In this document: positions 9,371 to 18,240 of the stretch, one piece after another
Position numbering within the stretch: position 1 is the stretch's first letter
Layout of the letters: each line of letters begins with the position of its first letter
Assembly: GCA_002837195.1 (NCBI GenBank)
Contig: KZ478059.1
Span: forward strand, 248,001 to 312,000
Origin: Enterobacterales bacterium CwR94
Lineage (GTDB): Bacteria > Pseudomonadota > Gammaproteobacteria > Enterobacterales > Enterobacteriaceae
Direction of reading: 5' to 3'
DNA length: 64,000 nucleotides
The notes under the pieces: generated by a model
The model's database searches: none
The model's input: only the letters and a program-made list of their open reading frames with translations
What the model was told of the DNA's origin: nothing
Program-made: the position numbers and the translations under genes

Positions 9371-10039
9371 TTATAATCCGAACCCCGCATACCGTTTTAA
9401 CGGTGTGCGCAGACCGGTGGTTCCTGTGGCATTGGTCAGCCACTCATCACGCGCTGACTGGAATATCGCGCTCATTTCATATGCCTTATCCACACGTGAA
9501 TACAGCTCGGAGACAAAGGCGCAATAGTGGGCCAGCGTTCGCTGTTTGGTAACGGTTTTCATATTTCCTACGTGGCTGTAAACCGTTTTCATATCTAACT
9601 GAAGATGTTTGGAGATCGCCGGTATAAACCTGCCTTTGGCCAGAGACTCCGTGATCCTCAGATCAATAGGTTTGAGAATATGTGCCCGGCAGTGGCGATG
9701 AAGGTCAAAAAATAAATTTGAATCGTATTGCACGTTTCGATTAATGCCGTCCAGTTGCTCAGCAATCTCACCGCACGATCCGGTCAAATTAATAAAATAG
9801 CTATCCATGCCTGGCAGATTCAATAACGTGGTATTGCGCGTTGTCAGCACGATGCGATAGTGCATCAACTTATAGCGATTCTGCAGCCGTGAGATAAGCG
9901 CTGGCAGCAGATAAAATTCTGCGGGATCAGCAATATCAATAAACACGGAATTATCAAACTGCTGCTGGCGAATTTTGCATACTTGCGCAGACAGTGCCTG
10001 CATGCCCATTCTCAGCATCTCATTGGCGGTAATGATCAA
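9371..10039 (-). CDS. LuxR-type transcription regulator, atypical
   Basis: 222-residue protein with a carboxy-terminal LuxR/FixJ-like helix-turn-helix (about residues 126-165; core AISKHLQLDMKTVYSHVGNM). The amino-terminal part resembles the degenerate receiver-like domain of RcsA/FimZ-type regulators and shows no clear phospho-aspartate pocket. The best start is TTG at 10037-10039, with AGGAA 9 bases upstream. It begins only 16 bases after the ttrA stop on the same strand, so it is probably transcribed with ttrBCA. That is not part of the standard tetrathionate locus. Target genes are unknown; neighbouring yjgN or ttr are candidates. Confidence 0.75.
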   Translation of the reverse strand: MIITANEMLRMGMQALSAQVCKIRQQQFDNSVFIDIADPAEFYLLPALISRLQNRYKLMHYRIVLTTRNTTLLNLPGMDSYFINLTGSCGEIAEQLDGINRNVQYDSNLFFDLHRHCRAHILKPIDLRITESLAKGRFIPAISKHLQLDMKTVYSHVGNMKTVTKQRTLAHYCAFVSELYSRVDKAYEMSAIFQSARDEWLTNATGTTGLRTPLKRYAGFGL

Positions 10040-10055
10040 CGTATTCTGTTCCTGC

Positions 10056-13000
10056 TTAAACGATTTTTTGCAATGTTGCGGGTAACCCTTGTCGCACGGA
10101 GGCCCCCGTCACCCAGTCGAGCCAGGGGCCGGGCACCTTACGTGTCGGATCTTGAAAGCCCAAATCATTGAGGTTTATGCCAGAGGCTACCTGTGGTCGG
10201 TGGGGCAAAGGCTGGCCGTCCAGCCAGTGCTGCCGTGCGCCCATCTCGGTGTGTCCATAGCCATGCTCGACGGCAATGATGCCGGGCATCACGCCAGGTA
10301 ACAGAGACACATGAGCTTCCAGGCTGCCACCGGGGGTCGTGATTTTGACCTTGTCGCCATGGGAAAGGTGAAAGCGCTCGCCATCCTGCGGGTTGATAGC
10401 CACTAAATTGGTGGGCTTAACGTGATGTAAGCGCGTGATAACCGTCGTGATACTGCTCATCACGTTCGATTTGAATGACATCAACTGCATCGGCCACTCG
10501 GCGGCAGGGAACACCTCTTCCACAGCGCGACCATCGGATAAACGGGCGGGATACCAGGTTGGACAGCCGCTAAAACGCTCCCCAGTGATGGCGTGGCGGT
10601 GCATCGCGACATCGCTGTTCCAGAGTTGTAGCGGACGCGTCCAGGCGCTGCCCGTGACGTTATTTTTGCGTCCGGAGGCTTCCGAAGCAAAGCGTCCGCC
10701 GCGCGTGAACATAAACGCCACGCGCTGGGCTTCATCGACTTTCAGGGTGCGGTTGATGGCCGGCATAATGCGATCGACGCCCGAGAGGCTGATTTCATCT
10801 TCGCTGGCCGGGGGTAACGGCGACGGGCCGGTGAACGCGATGTTCGCTGCCATGCGCAAATAGTAATCTTCAGCCCGATGGAGCGGGCAGGCATTGCCTT
10901 GCGCATCGGATAACCCCTGTTCACCAAAGCCGGGCAACTGCAGGCGTTTGGCGACGGCAATACAGAATGCCTCCATGGAAATCGCTTCACCGCTGGCGGT
11001 TTTCTCCGTGATGGGTTCCACAATCGGCCAGCGCGCCGTGGTGGTTTTACTGGCAACGCCAGCCCAGGGTGTGGTGAAACCCCAACTTTCAAAGTTGTGG
11101 GTATCGGGAATGATATAGTCGGCCAGCGCCGTGGTTTCGTTCATAAAAGCGTCAATGGCAATGAACAACGGCAGACGCTGCGGATCTTTCAGGCGTTCCT
11201 CAATGATGTTGCGCAGCCCGGGCACGCCATACAGAGGATTGGTCATATTCGAAATCCACGCCTTAAGCGGATAGGGATAGCCCGCTAATGCCGAGGGCAG
11301 TAACTCGGTCAACTGGCCCGCCGCAAAGGGGTACCAGGGCGCTTTAGCGGGCCAGGGGGAAACCCCCACCGCGACTTTCTGCTGATACTCTTCGGAGGTT
11401 TCAAAGGCGGTTTTGCTGCGCGCAATCGACAAACCTTTTGGCGACACTTTGCCGGCAAACTGGACAAGGTTGTAGCACGGGCCGTCGGTCAGACCGTTAA
11501 ATTTGCCGCCGCCAACGAAAACGCCGCCTTGTTCACTCAGGTTGCCGAGCAGCACATTGAGCATCATCACGGACCAGGCGTTGTAAAAACCGTTGCCTGA
11601 CATCATCCCGCCGTGTGAAATGACCGCGGCTTTGCGTCCATGGGCGGTTAGCTTACGCGCCAGCGCTATCAGGGTATCCTCAGCAATACCGCACTGCTGG
11701 CTGTACTCGGCGTAAGTCAGTCGCTGTGCGGCCTGCTTGAGACAGGCAAATCCACTCTGTACCGTGACGTCGCGACCATCCAGCAGCGTGACTTTTTGGG
11801 TAACGTCGAGTTCTGCTTGCGTGCACTGGTTGGCGGCCACCATATTCCCTGCCGGGGAGACCACCAGCGCTTCACCTGCCTGTTCAGGGTTGGCGAACAG
11901 ATGCTCGGTGCGCAGATGTTGACCAGTCAGCGGATGGTTTTCGGTTGTCACTACCAGCCAGCACGCATTGGTCCAACTTTTTTCTCCGTGCTGTTGCATC
12001 GCGCCCGCGTGGGGCATACGCAAATACGCCGCAGGATAACGCTGGTTTTCAATGATCCAGCGGATCATGGCCATGGTCAGGGCGGAATCGGTGCCCGGTC
12101 GAATCGGTAACCAGTGGCCACGATCATTGGCCATGACGGTGGTGAGCGGCAGGGCGGGCGCTACGACAGCGTATTCGAAATCCTCACGCAGGCGAGCGCT
12201 GGCAAGTTGCCGCGCCTGACGTTTAAACGGATTACCCGATTGTGCCGGTGAGGTGCCAATAAAAACGGCAAACTCAACGTGCTCCCAGTCGGGCTTCACG
12301 TGGGCGTTTTTTTCAAGATCGCCCATAGCAGCACCTGAGCCTGCCCGCCACGACAGCCCACAATAGGAACCGTGTGCGGCAAAATTCTTGGTGCCAAAAC
12401 TGTTGAGGGCAAAGCGGCGCAAAAAGCCATCCCGACCCTCATCGCTGGTGTTGGTGACCAGTAGCTGATTGGCTTTCGGTCCATAGCCCGGATGATGAGG
12501 ATCAAGAGGGTGTTCAACATCGCGGATCGCACGCAATCCATCGACGTGACCCTCGCCAAACAGGTTGCCCCCCTCAACGACTTCACTGATCAATTGCTCG
12601 AAACTGATGCGTTGCCACTGACCTTCTCCGCGTTTGCCTGCGCGTTTCATTGGCGTCAGCAACCGCAGTGGGCTGTACAAACTGTCGAGCAGCGTCGCAC
12701 CGCGTGCGCAAGCCGTCGAGCGATCTTCCAACCCACTTTCACCTGCCAACTTATCCATGGCCTGGCGAAAGGGCAGATGGAGATCAAAATGGTGCTCGTG
12801 AGATAACGGATGCCAGGGATTCCCGGCAATTCGCAGTGCGGTATTGCTGGCTTTATCAACGCGTACGCGAATACCGCACTGCGTCCAGCAGCCAAAACAC
12901 TGGGTCATGGCGATACTTTGCTGTGGATTCGCCTGCCACTCTCCCTGTGCTGTGCCTTCGGGTACCAGCGCATTGCCGAAGATTCTGTCACGCGTGACGC

Positions 13001-13130
13001 GGCCAGATGTTCCATTACGTAAGCCATCCAGCGCACGTTTGGCGATGTCACGGTAGCTGAGACCAAACGCGGCAAAGCCGCCCACGGCCACGCCGATTTT
13101 AAGCCATTGACGGCGAGATAACTTAGTCAT
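10056..13130 (-). CDS. ttrA: Tetrathionate reductase catalytic subunit TtrA
   Basis: Large molybdopterin (bis-MGD) subunit of the periplasmic tetrathionate reductase, 1024 residues, which reduces tetrathionate to thiosulfate in anaerobic respiration. The amino terminus has a Tat signal (SRRQWLKIG plus hydrophobic stretch). A cysteine cluster CFGCWTQCG binds a [4Fe-4S] centre. The stretch GSYCGLSWRAGSG probably provides the cysteine ligand of molybdenum. The tail contains the MGD-binding fold (NPQDGERFHLSHGDKVKI). The ATG has AAGGA upstream and overlaps the end of ttrC by 8 bases. Length and order match the Salmonella ttrBCA operon. Confidence 0.95.
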   Translation of the reverse strand: MTKLSRRQWLKIGVAVGGFAAFGLSYRDIAKRALDGLRNGTSGRVTRDRIFGNALVPEGTAQGEWQANPQQSIAMTQCFGCWTQCGIRVRVDKASNTALRIAGNPWHPLSHEHHFDLHLPFRQAMDKLAGESGLEDRSTACARGATLLDSLYSPLRLLTPMKRAGKRGEGQWQRISFEQLISEVVEGGNLFGEGHVDGLRAIRDVEHPLDPHHPGYGPKANQLLVTNTSDEGRDGFLRRFALNSFGTKNFAAHGSYCGLSWRAGSGAAMGDLEKNAHVKPDWEHVEFAVFIGTSPAQSGNPFKRQARQLASARLREDFEYAVVAPALPLTTVMANDRGHWLPIRPGTDSALTMAMIRWIIENQRYPAAYLRMPHAGAMQQHGEKSWTNACWLVVTTENHPLTGQHLRTEHLFANPEQAGEALVVSPAGNMVAANQCTQAELDVTQKVTLLDGRDVTVQSGFACLKQAAQRLTYAEYSQQCGIAEDTLIALARKLTAHGRKAAVISHGGMMSGNGFYNAWSVMMLNVLLGNLSEQGGVFVGGGKFNGLTDGPCYNLVQFAGKVSPKGLSIARSKTAFETSEEYQQKVAVGVSPWPAKAPWYPFAAGQLTELLPSALAGYPYPLKAWISNMTNPLYGVPGLRNIIEERLKDPQRLPLFIAIDAFMNETTALADYIIPDTHNFESWGFTTPWAGVASKTTTARWPIVEPITEKTASGEAISMEAFCIAVAKRLQLPGFGEQGLSDAQGNACPLHRAEDYYLRMAANIAFTGPSPLPPASEDEISLSGVDRIMPAINRTLKVDEAQRVAFMFTRGGRFASEASGRKNNVTGSAWTRPLQLWNSDVAMHRHAITGERFSGCPTWYPARLSDGRAVEEVFPAAEWPMQLMSFKSNVMSSITTVITRLHHVKPTNLVAINPQDGERFHLSHGDKVKITTPGGSLEAHVSLLPGVMPGIIAVEHGYGHTEMGARQHWLDGQPLPHRPQVASGINLNDLGFQDPTRKVPGPWLDWVTGASVRQGLPATLQKIV

Positions 13131-14145
13131 GTTGGATCCTTGCGGTCAGCCAGTTCAGGCCCGCGTGGAGGGAAATCATCAACGCCAGCCACAGGCCAAA
13201 GGTCCCCACAATGGCCATCACGCCATCGGTGCCCCAGGGCAGGGTATAGGGATTAAATAAGGCGTTGTATTTGGGCAGGGTTTGCCCGCCAATCAGTAGC
13301 GCCCAGCGCAGCAGCCAGCACAAAGCCATCGCGGCAACGATGTGCAGCAGCCCCAGCGGCAGATTCACTGTGCGCAGGCTGGCATAGGCGGCGAAACCGC
13401 TCGCTGTGAGCCATAACGCTACGGCGGCCAGCATCAGGAACCGGGCGTCTGCGCTCAGTTGCCACCACTCTCGCAAACTGTGCCCGGAAAGGGTGTCGCC
13501 CATAAACCAGTACACCAGCACAGCAGCCAACCACAGCAGCACCAGTAGTTGTGCACGCGCCAACAAGCGTGAGAGGCGAGTATCGTTACGCATGGCCAGT
13601 GTGAGCAGGGCGAAGAGCGTTTGCAGCGCACTAAAAAACAGCCCCAGCAGCAGCCAGTAGCTAAACCATACCGGGCGTGCACGCACCACAGAGACTTCTC
13701 TGCCGGTGTAGATCAGCAAACCCACGGCGGCTAATGCGGTTGTCAGCGCAAGCGCAAACCGCAATTTTCGGTAACGATGGGTGTAAACATCCAGATGAAA
13801 AGCGCAAAACCACAGGCCTAAAAAGCCAATAAACACCGGAATAAACAGCGCTCCCCACGGCATCCATGACCAGGGCGTGGGCCAGGCATAGAAGTGCCAA
13901 AAGCGGGCGACCTGATGCAAGTCTGCCGCAAGTGCCAACGGGGCGGTTATCGCGCAGGTGATAGCGATAAACAGACAGATGCGTTCAAGGTGGCGACTGC
14001 GCCGGGTGCGACCATTGCTGGCAATAAAAGCCACCAGCGCTGCACAGGCCGCAATCCCAATAAAAAAGAAATACTGAACCGCCCAGGGCAGCCAGGTGAT
14101 TTCTTGCGGCTGCGCCACGACTTCATAAAGGGCTACGGGTGCCAT
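13123..14145 (-). CDS. ttrC: Tetrathionate reductase membrane subunit TtrC
   Basis: Inner-membrane quinol-oxidising subunit of the NrfD/PsrC family, 340 residues and about nine hydrophobic segments. It anchors TtrA and TtrB and passes electrons from menaquinol. The beginning WLPWAVQYFFFIGIAACAAL is characteristic of TtrC. I set the start at ATG 14145 because AGGAGGTG lies 6 bases upstream. The longer frame from 14163 would overlap ttrB more deeply and lacks such a site. It overlaps the end of ttrB by 13 bases and the start of ttrA by 8, so translation is coupled. Confidence 0.93.
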   Translation of the reverse strand: MAPVALYEVVAQPQEITWLPWAVQYFFFIGIAACAALVAFIASNGRTRRSRHLERICLFIAITCAITAPLALAADLHQVARFWHFYAWPTPWSWMPWGALFIPVFIGFLGLWFCAFHLDVYTHRYRKLRFALALTTALAAVGLLIYTGREVSVVRARPVWFSYWLLLGLFFSALQTLFALLTLAMRNDTRLSRLLARAQLLVLLWLAAVLVYWFMGDTLSGHSLREWWQLSADARFLMLAAVALWLTASGFAAYASLRTVNLPLGLLHIVAAMALCWLLRWALLIGGQTLPKYNALFNPYTLPWGTDGVMAIVGTFGLWLALMISLHAGLNWLTARIQHD

Positions 14146-14882
14146 TGCTGCACCTCCTGCCACAGTGAAGGCTGCGCTTGCGAAGCCAGTGGAGAGACAA
14201 AATGCGCATCCAGACCCAGATAAAAGACGTGAGGGTGCGTGTTATTTTCTGGCTTCAGGACTTTCACCTCATCCTGATGTTCGGCGAGCATACGGCTCAA
14301 CTGACTGTGCGGATCTTTCATGTCACCAATGATTCTGGCACCGCCAACACAGGACTCGACGCAGGCGGGCAGTAAACCGGCTTCCAGGCGATGGGTACAA
14401 AAGGTGCATTTGTCAGCCGTTTGCGTCTCATGATTGATAAATCGTGCATCATAAGGGCAGGCTTGCACGCAGTAGGCACAACCTACGCAGCGCTTATTGT
14501 CGATTACCACGATGCCGTCTTTGCGCTGAAAGGTGGCCTGCACCGGGCAAACAGGGACGCAAGGGGGCGAGTCGCAGTGGTTGCACAGACGCGGTAACAG
14601 CACATTCGTGACCGCATCACTTCCCTGCACGGCGACCTGATACTGGTTCACGGTGGTGCGGAATGCGCCCTCTGGTGTGGCATTTTCGATGGTGCAACTG
14701 ACCGTGCAGGACTGACAACCAATGCAGCGGCGTAAGTCGATCAGCATCGCATAGCGGTGCTGCTCCGATCCTTCGCGGCGCTGTGGCTTCAGGGCGATCT
14801 CCGCCTGAGAAAAGGGGATGACGGTTGCACCGGCGGTCAGGATCCCCAGTTTGCCAATGAAATGTCGTTTGCTGATGTCCAT
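14133..14882 (-). CDS. ttrB: Tetrathionate reductase iron-sulfur subunit TtrB
   Basis: Electron-transfer subunit with four [4Fe-4S] clusters, 249 residues. The cysteine motifs are visible in order: RRCIGCQSCTVSC, LCNHCDSPPCVPVCP, RCVGCAYCVQACP and KCTFCTHRL...CVESC. A Tat-like or twin-basic leader (SKRHFIGKLG) precedes a hydrophobic stretch, as in other TtrB proteins. The start at ATG 14882 has GAGG upstream; an in-frame extension to 14996 runs into the control region and is rejected. It is the first gene of ttrBCA, divergent from ttrS. Confidence 0.95.
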   Translation of the reverse strand: MDISKRHFIGKLGILTAGATVIPFSQAEIALKPQRREGSEQHRYAMLIDLRRCIGCQSCTVSCTIENATPEGAFRTTVNQYQVAVQGSDAVTNVLLPRLCNHCDSPPCVPVCPVQATFQRKDGIVVIDNKRCVGCAYCVQACPYDARFINHETQTADKCTFCTHRLEAGLLPACVESCVGGARIIGDMKDPHSQLSRMLAEHQDEVKVLKPENNTHPHVFYLGLDAHFVSPLASQAQPSLWQEVQQWHP

Positions 14883-14981
14883 CAGAGCCTCGGTTAGAAA
14901 CACGGTAAAAAGTCGGCTACAGGGCGATAGCTGACTTTTAGCAGAGGCGAAGTGTAAGAATTTTCCTGGAAGGGTCTCTAT

Positions 14982-14995
14982 TGTGGTTAACCACA
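14982..14995. promoter_or_regulatory. Perfect 14-bp palindrome in the ttr control region
   Basis: TGTGGTTAACCACA is fully self-complementary and lies between the divergent ttrB and ttrS genes, about 100 bp before ttrB and 14 bp from the FNR box. Placement suggests an operator. TtrR is the obvious candidate, but the appended LuxR-type regulator is another. The assignment is inference. Confidence 0.55.
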
Positions 14996-15009
14996 TATCC
15001 CCACTAAAA

Positions 15010-15023
15010 TTGATCTACATCAA
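15010..15023. promoter_or_regulatory. FNR box between ttrB and ttrS
   Basis: TTGATCTACATCAA fits the FNR consensus TTGAT-N4-ATCAA without mismatch. A transcription start 41.5 bp away would fall near 14975, just after a CACAAT -10-like element for ttrBCA. Known biology: Salmonella ttr needs FNR and is off in oxygen. Confidence 0.88.
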
Positions 15024-15056
15024 TTTTTTTAGCACCTTGTTTGCTATCAATACGCC

Positions 15057-16799
15057 ATGAAAAAAAGTCTCTTGTTGGCAATATGCCTCCTTATTTCTCC
15101 TCTGCTGCATGCGACTGACTGGCACATTGGCGTACTCCTGATGCGCGGAGAGGCGCAAACACGTGACCAGTGGCAACCGCTGGTGGATGCCCTTAATCAG
15201 GCATTGCCTGGCGAACGCTTTTATTTAATGCCGCTTGATTTGGATGGCATGCGCGAGGCGGTGACGCAACAGCGTATACAGTTTGTGTTAACCAATCCTG
15301 CGCAATTTGTACGGCTGAATGGCAACCACTATTTGCGCTGGCTGGCGTCGCTGCGCTCATCAAAAGATGCCCGAGGCACACATCACTCTACCGGCAGTGC
15401 GATATTGGTTCGTGCTGACAGCACGGTGCGACAGCCGAAAGATTTAATCGGCAGCACGATAGGGGCGGTCGATCCCCTGGCGTTTGGTGGTTACATGCTG
15501 GGTTATAAATACCTCAACGAGGCGGGAATACGACCAGGCAAAGACCTGCAAATCCACTTCAGCGGTTTTCCGGCTGACGCACTGATCTATCTGCTACGTG
15601 CCAGTGCCGTGCAAGCGGCGATCGTGCCGGTTTGCCTGCTCGAAAGCATGGATAAAGAGGGGCTGATTGATAAACGCGAATTTCGTGCTTTGCCCGGCCC
15701 GGATGCCACACAGCCTTGCCTCAGCAGCACGCCGCTTTACCCGGACTGGTCTTTTGGCGCGCTGGCCGGTGTCAGCGATGAAATTACCGATGCCGTTGCC
15801 CGCACGCTGATTAATGCCAGTACAAAAGATATCTTTCGCTGGGGGGCTCCTGCCTCATCGAAAGATGTGGATGCACTACTACGTGAATTTAACCAACATC
15901 CTGAGCAGCAGCGGTTGGGCTTAAGCGTTCGCAACTGGTTGATTCAAAACAGATACATGCTGACCGCACTGATAACATTACTGCTGCTGGCGGTGGGGAA
16001 TTATGTTTGGGTCATGATCCTGGTGAAGCGACGGGGATTATCGTTAGAGCGGGCGAATGAAACGCTGCTGGCGCAGCAACAGGCACTGGAACAGGCCAGT
16101 CGCATGAGTATTCTGGGTGAGATGGCATCCGGTTTTGCCCATGAACTCAATCAGCCACTCTCGGCCATTCGGATGTATGCGCAAGGTAGCCTGATGCGGC
16201 TGCCGCCGTTACCCGAACATCGGGAAGTGCGTGAGGCGATTGCCCACATCGACAGCCAGGCCGCAAGGGGCGGAAATATTATCAACAATTTGCGTGACTG
16301 GGCTTCAGGCCCCAACGTTGCCCCACAGGCGACGCTGCACTGGCGAGCCGTGAGCGTGGTTGATACGCTCGAACACGTGTGGGAGATGTTGCGCATCAGC
16401 AAGCATTACCCGGAAACGCAGTTGGTCATCAGCGGTGAGGCGGATCCCCAACTGGTTTTGCCACCGGTGTTGCTGGAGCAAGTACTGGCAAATCTCGTGC
16501 TCAACGCGGTGCAGGCCGGGGCGAGAGTCATCGAGGTGACATTGCAGTGTGAGTCTGACAGCATCACGGTGCGTATAAAAGACGATGCTGGTGGCATTGC
16601 CCCACAGCGGTTGGTCGAGATGTTCACGCCTTTTACCGGTTTGCGCCCCGGCGGTATGGGACTCGGATTGGCAATCAGTCAGCGGCTATTACGCAGCGTA
16701 GGCGGCGAAATCAAACTGGATAACTATCTGTTAACGGGCGATCGTAAAGGGCTGATGGTCACACTGACGCTGCCACTCCAGCCTGAGGTAATCACATGA
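15057..16799 (+). CDS. ttrS: Tetrathionate sensor histidine kinase TtrS
   Basis: 580-residue membrane sensor kinase that detects tetrathionate and phosphorylates TtrR. A signal peptide (to about residue 19) leads to a periplasmic PhnD-like ligand-binding region (about 20-290). One membrane segment follows (about 301-323), then a short coiled coil, the HisKA box with His362 (GFAHELNQPLSA), and a HATPase domain (NLVLNAVQAG, DDAGGIAP, GGMGLGLAIS). The ATG has only a weak ribosome site. The stop overlaps the ttrR start by 4 bases (ATGA), so the pair is coupled. Family length and order match Salmonella ttrS. Confidence 0.94.
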   Translation: MKKSLLLAICLLISPLLHATDWHIGVLLMRGEAQTRDQWQPLVDALNQALPGERFYLMPLDLDGMREAVTQQRIQFVLTNPAQFVRLNGNHYLRWLASLRSSKDARGTHHSTGSAILVRADSTVRQPKDLIGSTIGAVDPLAFGGYMLGYKYLNEAGIRPGKDLQIHFSGFPADALIYLLRASAVQAAIVPVCLLESMDKEGLIDKREFRALPGPDATQPCLSSTPLYPDWSFGALAGVSDEITDAVARTLINASTKDIFRWGAPASSKDVDALLREFNQHPEQQRLGLSVRNWLIQNRYMLTALITLLLLAVGNYVWVMILVKRRGLSLERANETLLAQQQALEQASRMSILGEMASGFAHELNQPLSAIRMYAQGSLMRLPPLPEHREVREAIAHIDSQAARGGNIINNLRDWASGPNVAPQATLHWRAVSVVDTLEHVWEMLRISKHYPETQLVISGEADPQLVLPPVLLEQVLANLVLNAVQAGARVIEVTLQCESDSITVRIKDDAGGIAPQRLVEMFTPFTGLRPGGMGLGLAISQRLLRSVGGEIKLDNYLLTGDRKGLMVTLTLPLQPEVIT

Positions 16800-17377
16800 T
16801 CTTTTTAGTTGATGATGACACGGCGGTGACCAGTGCATGCCAGTTTTTATTATCGGGCATGGGGTACGCGGCTCAAAGCTGGAATTCCAGTGCGCAGTTT
16901 TTGGCAGAAGCACAGTTACAACAAGAAGGCGTGGTACTGCTGGATATGAGCATGCCTTCACCCGATGGTCATGAAACCTTCCGTATCATGCGCCAGCGTG
17001 AGACCACCCTGGCCGTGGTATTTTTAACCGGGCATGGGGATATCCAAATGGCGGTGCGCGAGGTTCGGCGCGGCGCCGTGGATTTTTTACAAAAGCCGGT
17101 ATCCAACAACCCGCTGAAAACGGCGATTGAAAGAGGGTATCACTGCTCGCGGCAGTTAAATGAACTGCTTATCGTCAAACAGCGATATCAATTGTTAACG
17201 GTAAAGGAAAAGCAGATTGCCGAATGCGTGATGGCCGGTGCCATTAACAAAGACATTGCCGATCAACTCTATATCTCCGTGCGCACAGTAGAAGTTCACC
17301 GCGCGAAAGTGATGGAAAAAATGGCGGCCACCAGCCTGGCGGGATTAGTGTCGGATTTGAACAGGATCAAGGGGTAG
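16796..17377 (+). CDS. ttrR: Tetrathionate response regulator TtrR
   Basis: 193-residue FixJ/NarL-type response regulator. The receiver domain (1-120) has the acidic pair DDD at 6-8, phospho-acceptor Asp50 in VVLLDMSMP, the TG switch (FLTGHGD) and the QKP lysine. The LuxR-type helix-turn-helix (about 130-190) contains VKEKQIAECVMAGAINKDIA. It activates ttrBCA after phosphorylation by TtrS. A terminator lies about 40 bases downstream. Confidence 0.94.
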   Translation: MIFLVDDDTAVTSACQFLLSGMGYAAQSWNSSAQFLAEAQLQQEGVVLLDMSMPSPDGHETFRIMRQRETTLAVVFLTGHGDIQMAVREVRRGAVDFLQKPVSNNPLKTAIERGYHCSRQLNELLIVKQRYQLLTVKEKQIAECVMAGAINKDIADQLYISVRTVEVHRAKVMEKMAATSLAGLVSDLNRIKG

Positions 17378-17413
17378 GGTGTTTCTACGCTGATGGCTCG
17401 ATGAGATTAACGC

Positions 17414-17444
17414 AAAAGCCTGAACGCAAGTTCAGGCTTTTTTT
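17414..17444 (+). terminator. Rho-independent terminator after ttrR
   Basis: AAAAGCCTGAAC / GTTCAGGCTTTT with loop GCAA and extra T residues. The same hairpin, with small loop changes, recurs beside the tRNA-Ser genes at 26684, 27050 and about 27308. Confidence 0.92.
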
Positions 17445-17859
17445 ATGCAACTGTCGTACTGACGTGAGGTGTTTTCTCGGTGATCAACAGGGTCATGATC
17501 GCCTGATGTCATGCTGCGCTTGAAGCACTCAGAGAAAGGGAGACAAGATAGTAAAGTGAGGGATAGTTTACCCTGTCAAATGGTAAATTTAATTTCTTTT
17601 TAAGTCTCGGTCGGGCAGCAATGCAGATGTAATCTATTGTTTTTGAATGGATGTTTTAGGAAATGTTCTGTTCGAAATAAATTCTATCCTTGTAATGCCA
17701 GGATACGTTTACCGAGAAATATCTCATATTAATCAACTTGCTATCAGGTAATTGTTCTGTTGTCATTCCTGTACGACCTCATATATATTGGCGGATAATC
17801 ACACAGGAAAAGTGTGCTTAAAGCGGGCTAGCCACGCAATCAGCTGGAGTATTTATGAG
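17445..17859. other. AT-rich intergenic stretch
   Basis: About 415 bases without a convincing frame. A small inverted repeat CACAC...GTGTG at about 17800-17816 is the only feature I see. It marks the transition from the ttr locus to the VgrG island. Confidence 0.4.
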
Positions 17860-18165
17860 TAATTCTTATCAAAAAGGAATCTCCAGACCGTGTATCAGTC
17901 TCCGACGTGACAGGGATTCGGGCTCTGTAGTCCGTAAAACGGAGTTGGCGCTTAAATTTTGACCTTATCCCAGACGTGAACGGGCCATCTTTTAGGCGAT
18001 GGCGAGTGGCACCCGTCCGCCTTTTCAACCGAACGTCCTGACGAGGGAGAAGGTGACAACTGAAGCTAATACCTGATGGGCATGGGTTAACGGTCAGGGG
18101 CGGTAGCGTGCCTGAATACCTGAAATGACCTACAACCAAAGGAATGAAACATTGAGAGATAGCTA
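17860..18165 (+). ncRNA. Possible structured RNA region, identity unknown
   Basis: About 300 bases, less AT-rich than both flanks, with several nested inverted repeats. For example, ACGGG (17979) and CCCGT (18012) enclose the hairpin GCCATC-TTTTAGGC-GATGGC at 17984-18003. GGTCAGG and CCTGAATACC-type pairs follow at about 18092-18120. A 35-codon frame (ATG 17855 to TGA 17962, GGAG upstream) overlaps its start, and a 109-codon minus-strand frame covers most of it; neither resembles a family I know. It could instead be a decayed mobile element. Orientation is a guess. Confidence 0.3.
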
Positions 18166-18240
18166 TCATGCTCTTTTTCGGCAGCGAAAACTCAGCGCAC
18201 TTTAAATAGAGTGCATTCGTTACTCAATGACTAAATAGTA

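Noticed and set aside
18034-18130. Hammerhead ribozyme, suggested by CTGACGA followed by GAAA
   Set aside because: The sequence right after CTGACGA cannot form a proper stem II with the bases before the only nearby GAAA; the match is chance.
17840-18169. 109-codon minus-strand frame in the possible structured region
   Set aside because: No recognisable domain, no clear ribosome site, and it overlies nested inverted repeats; treated as an unknown non-coding region.
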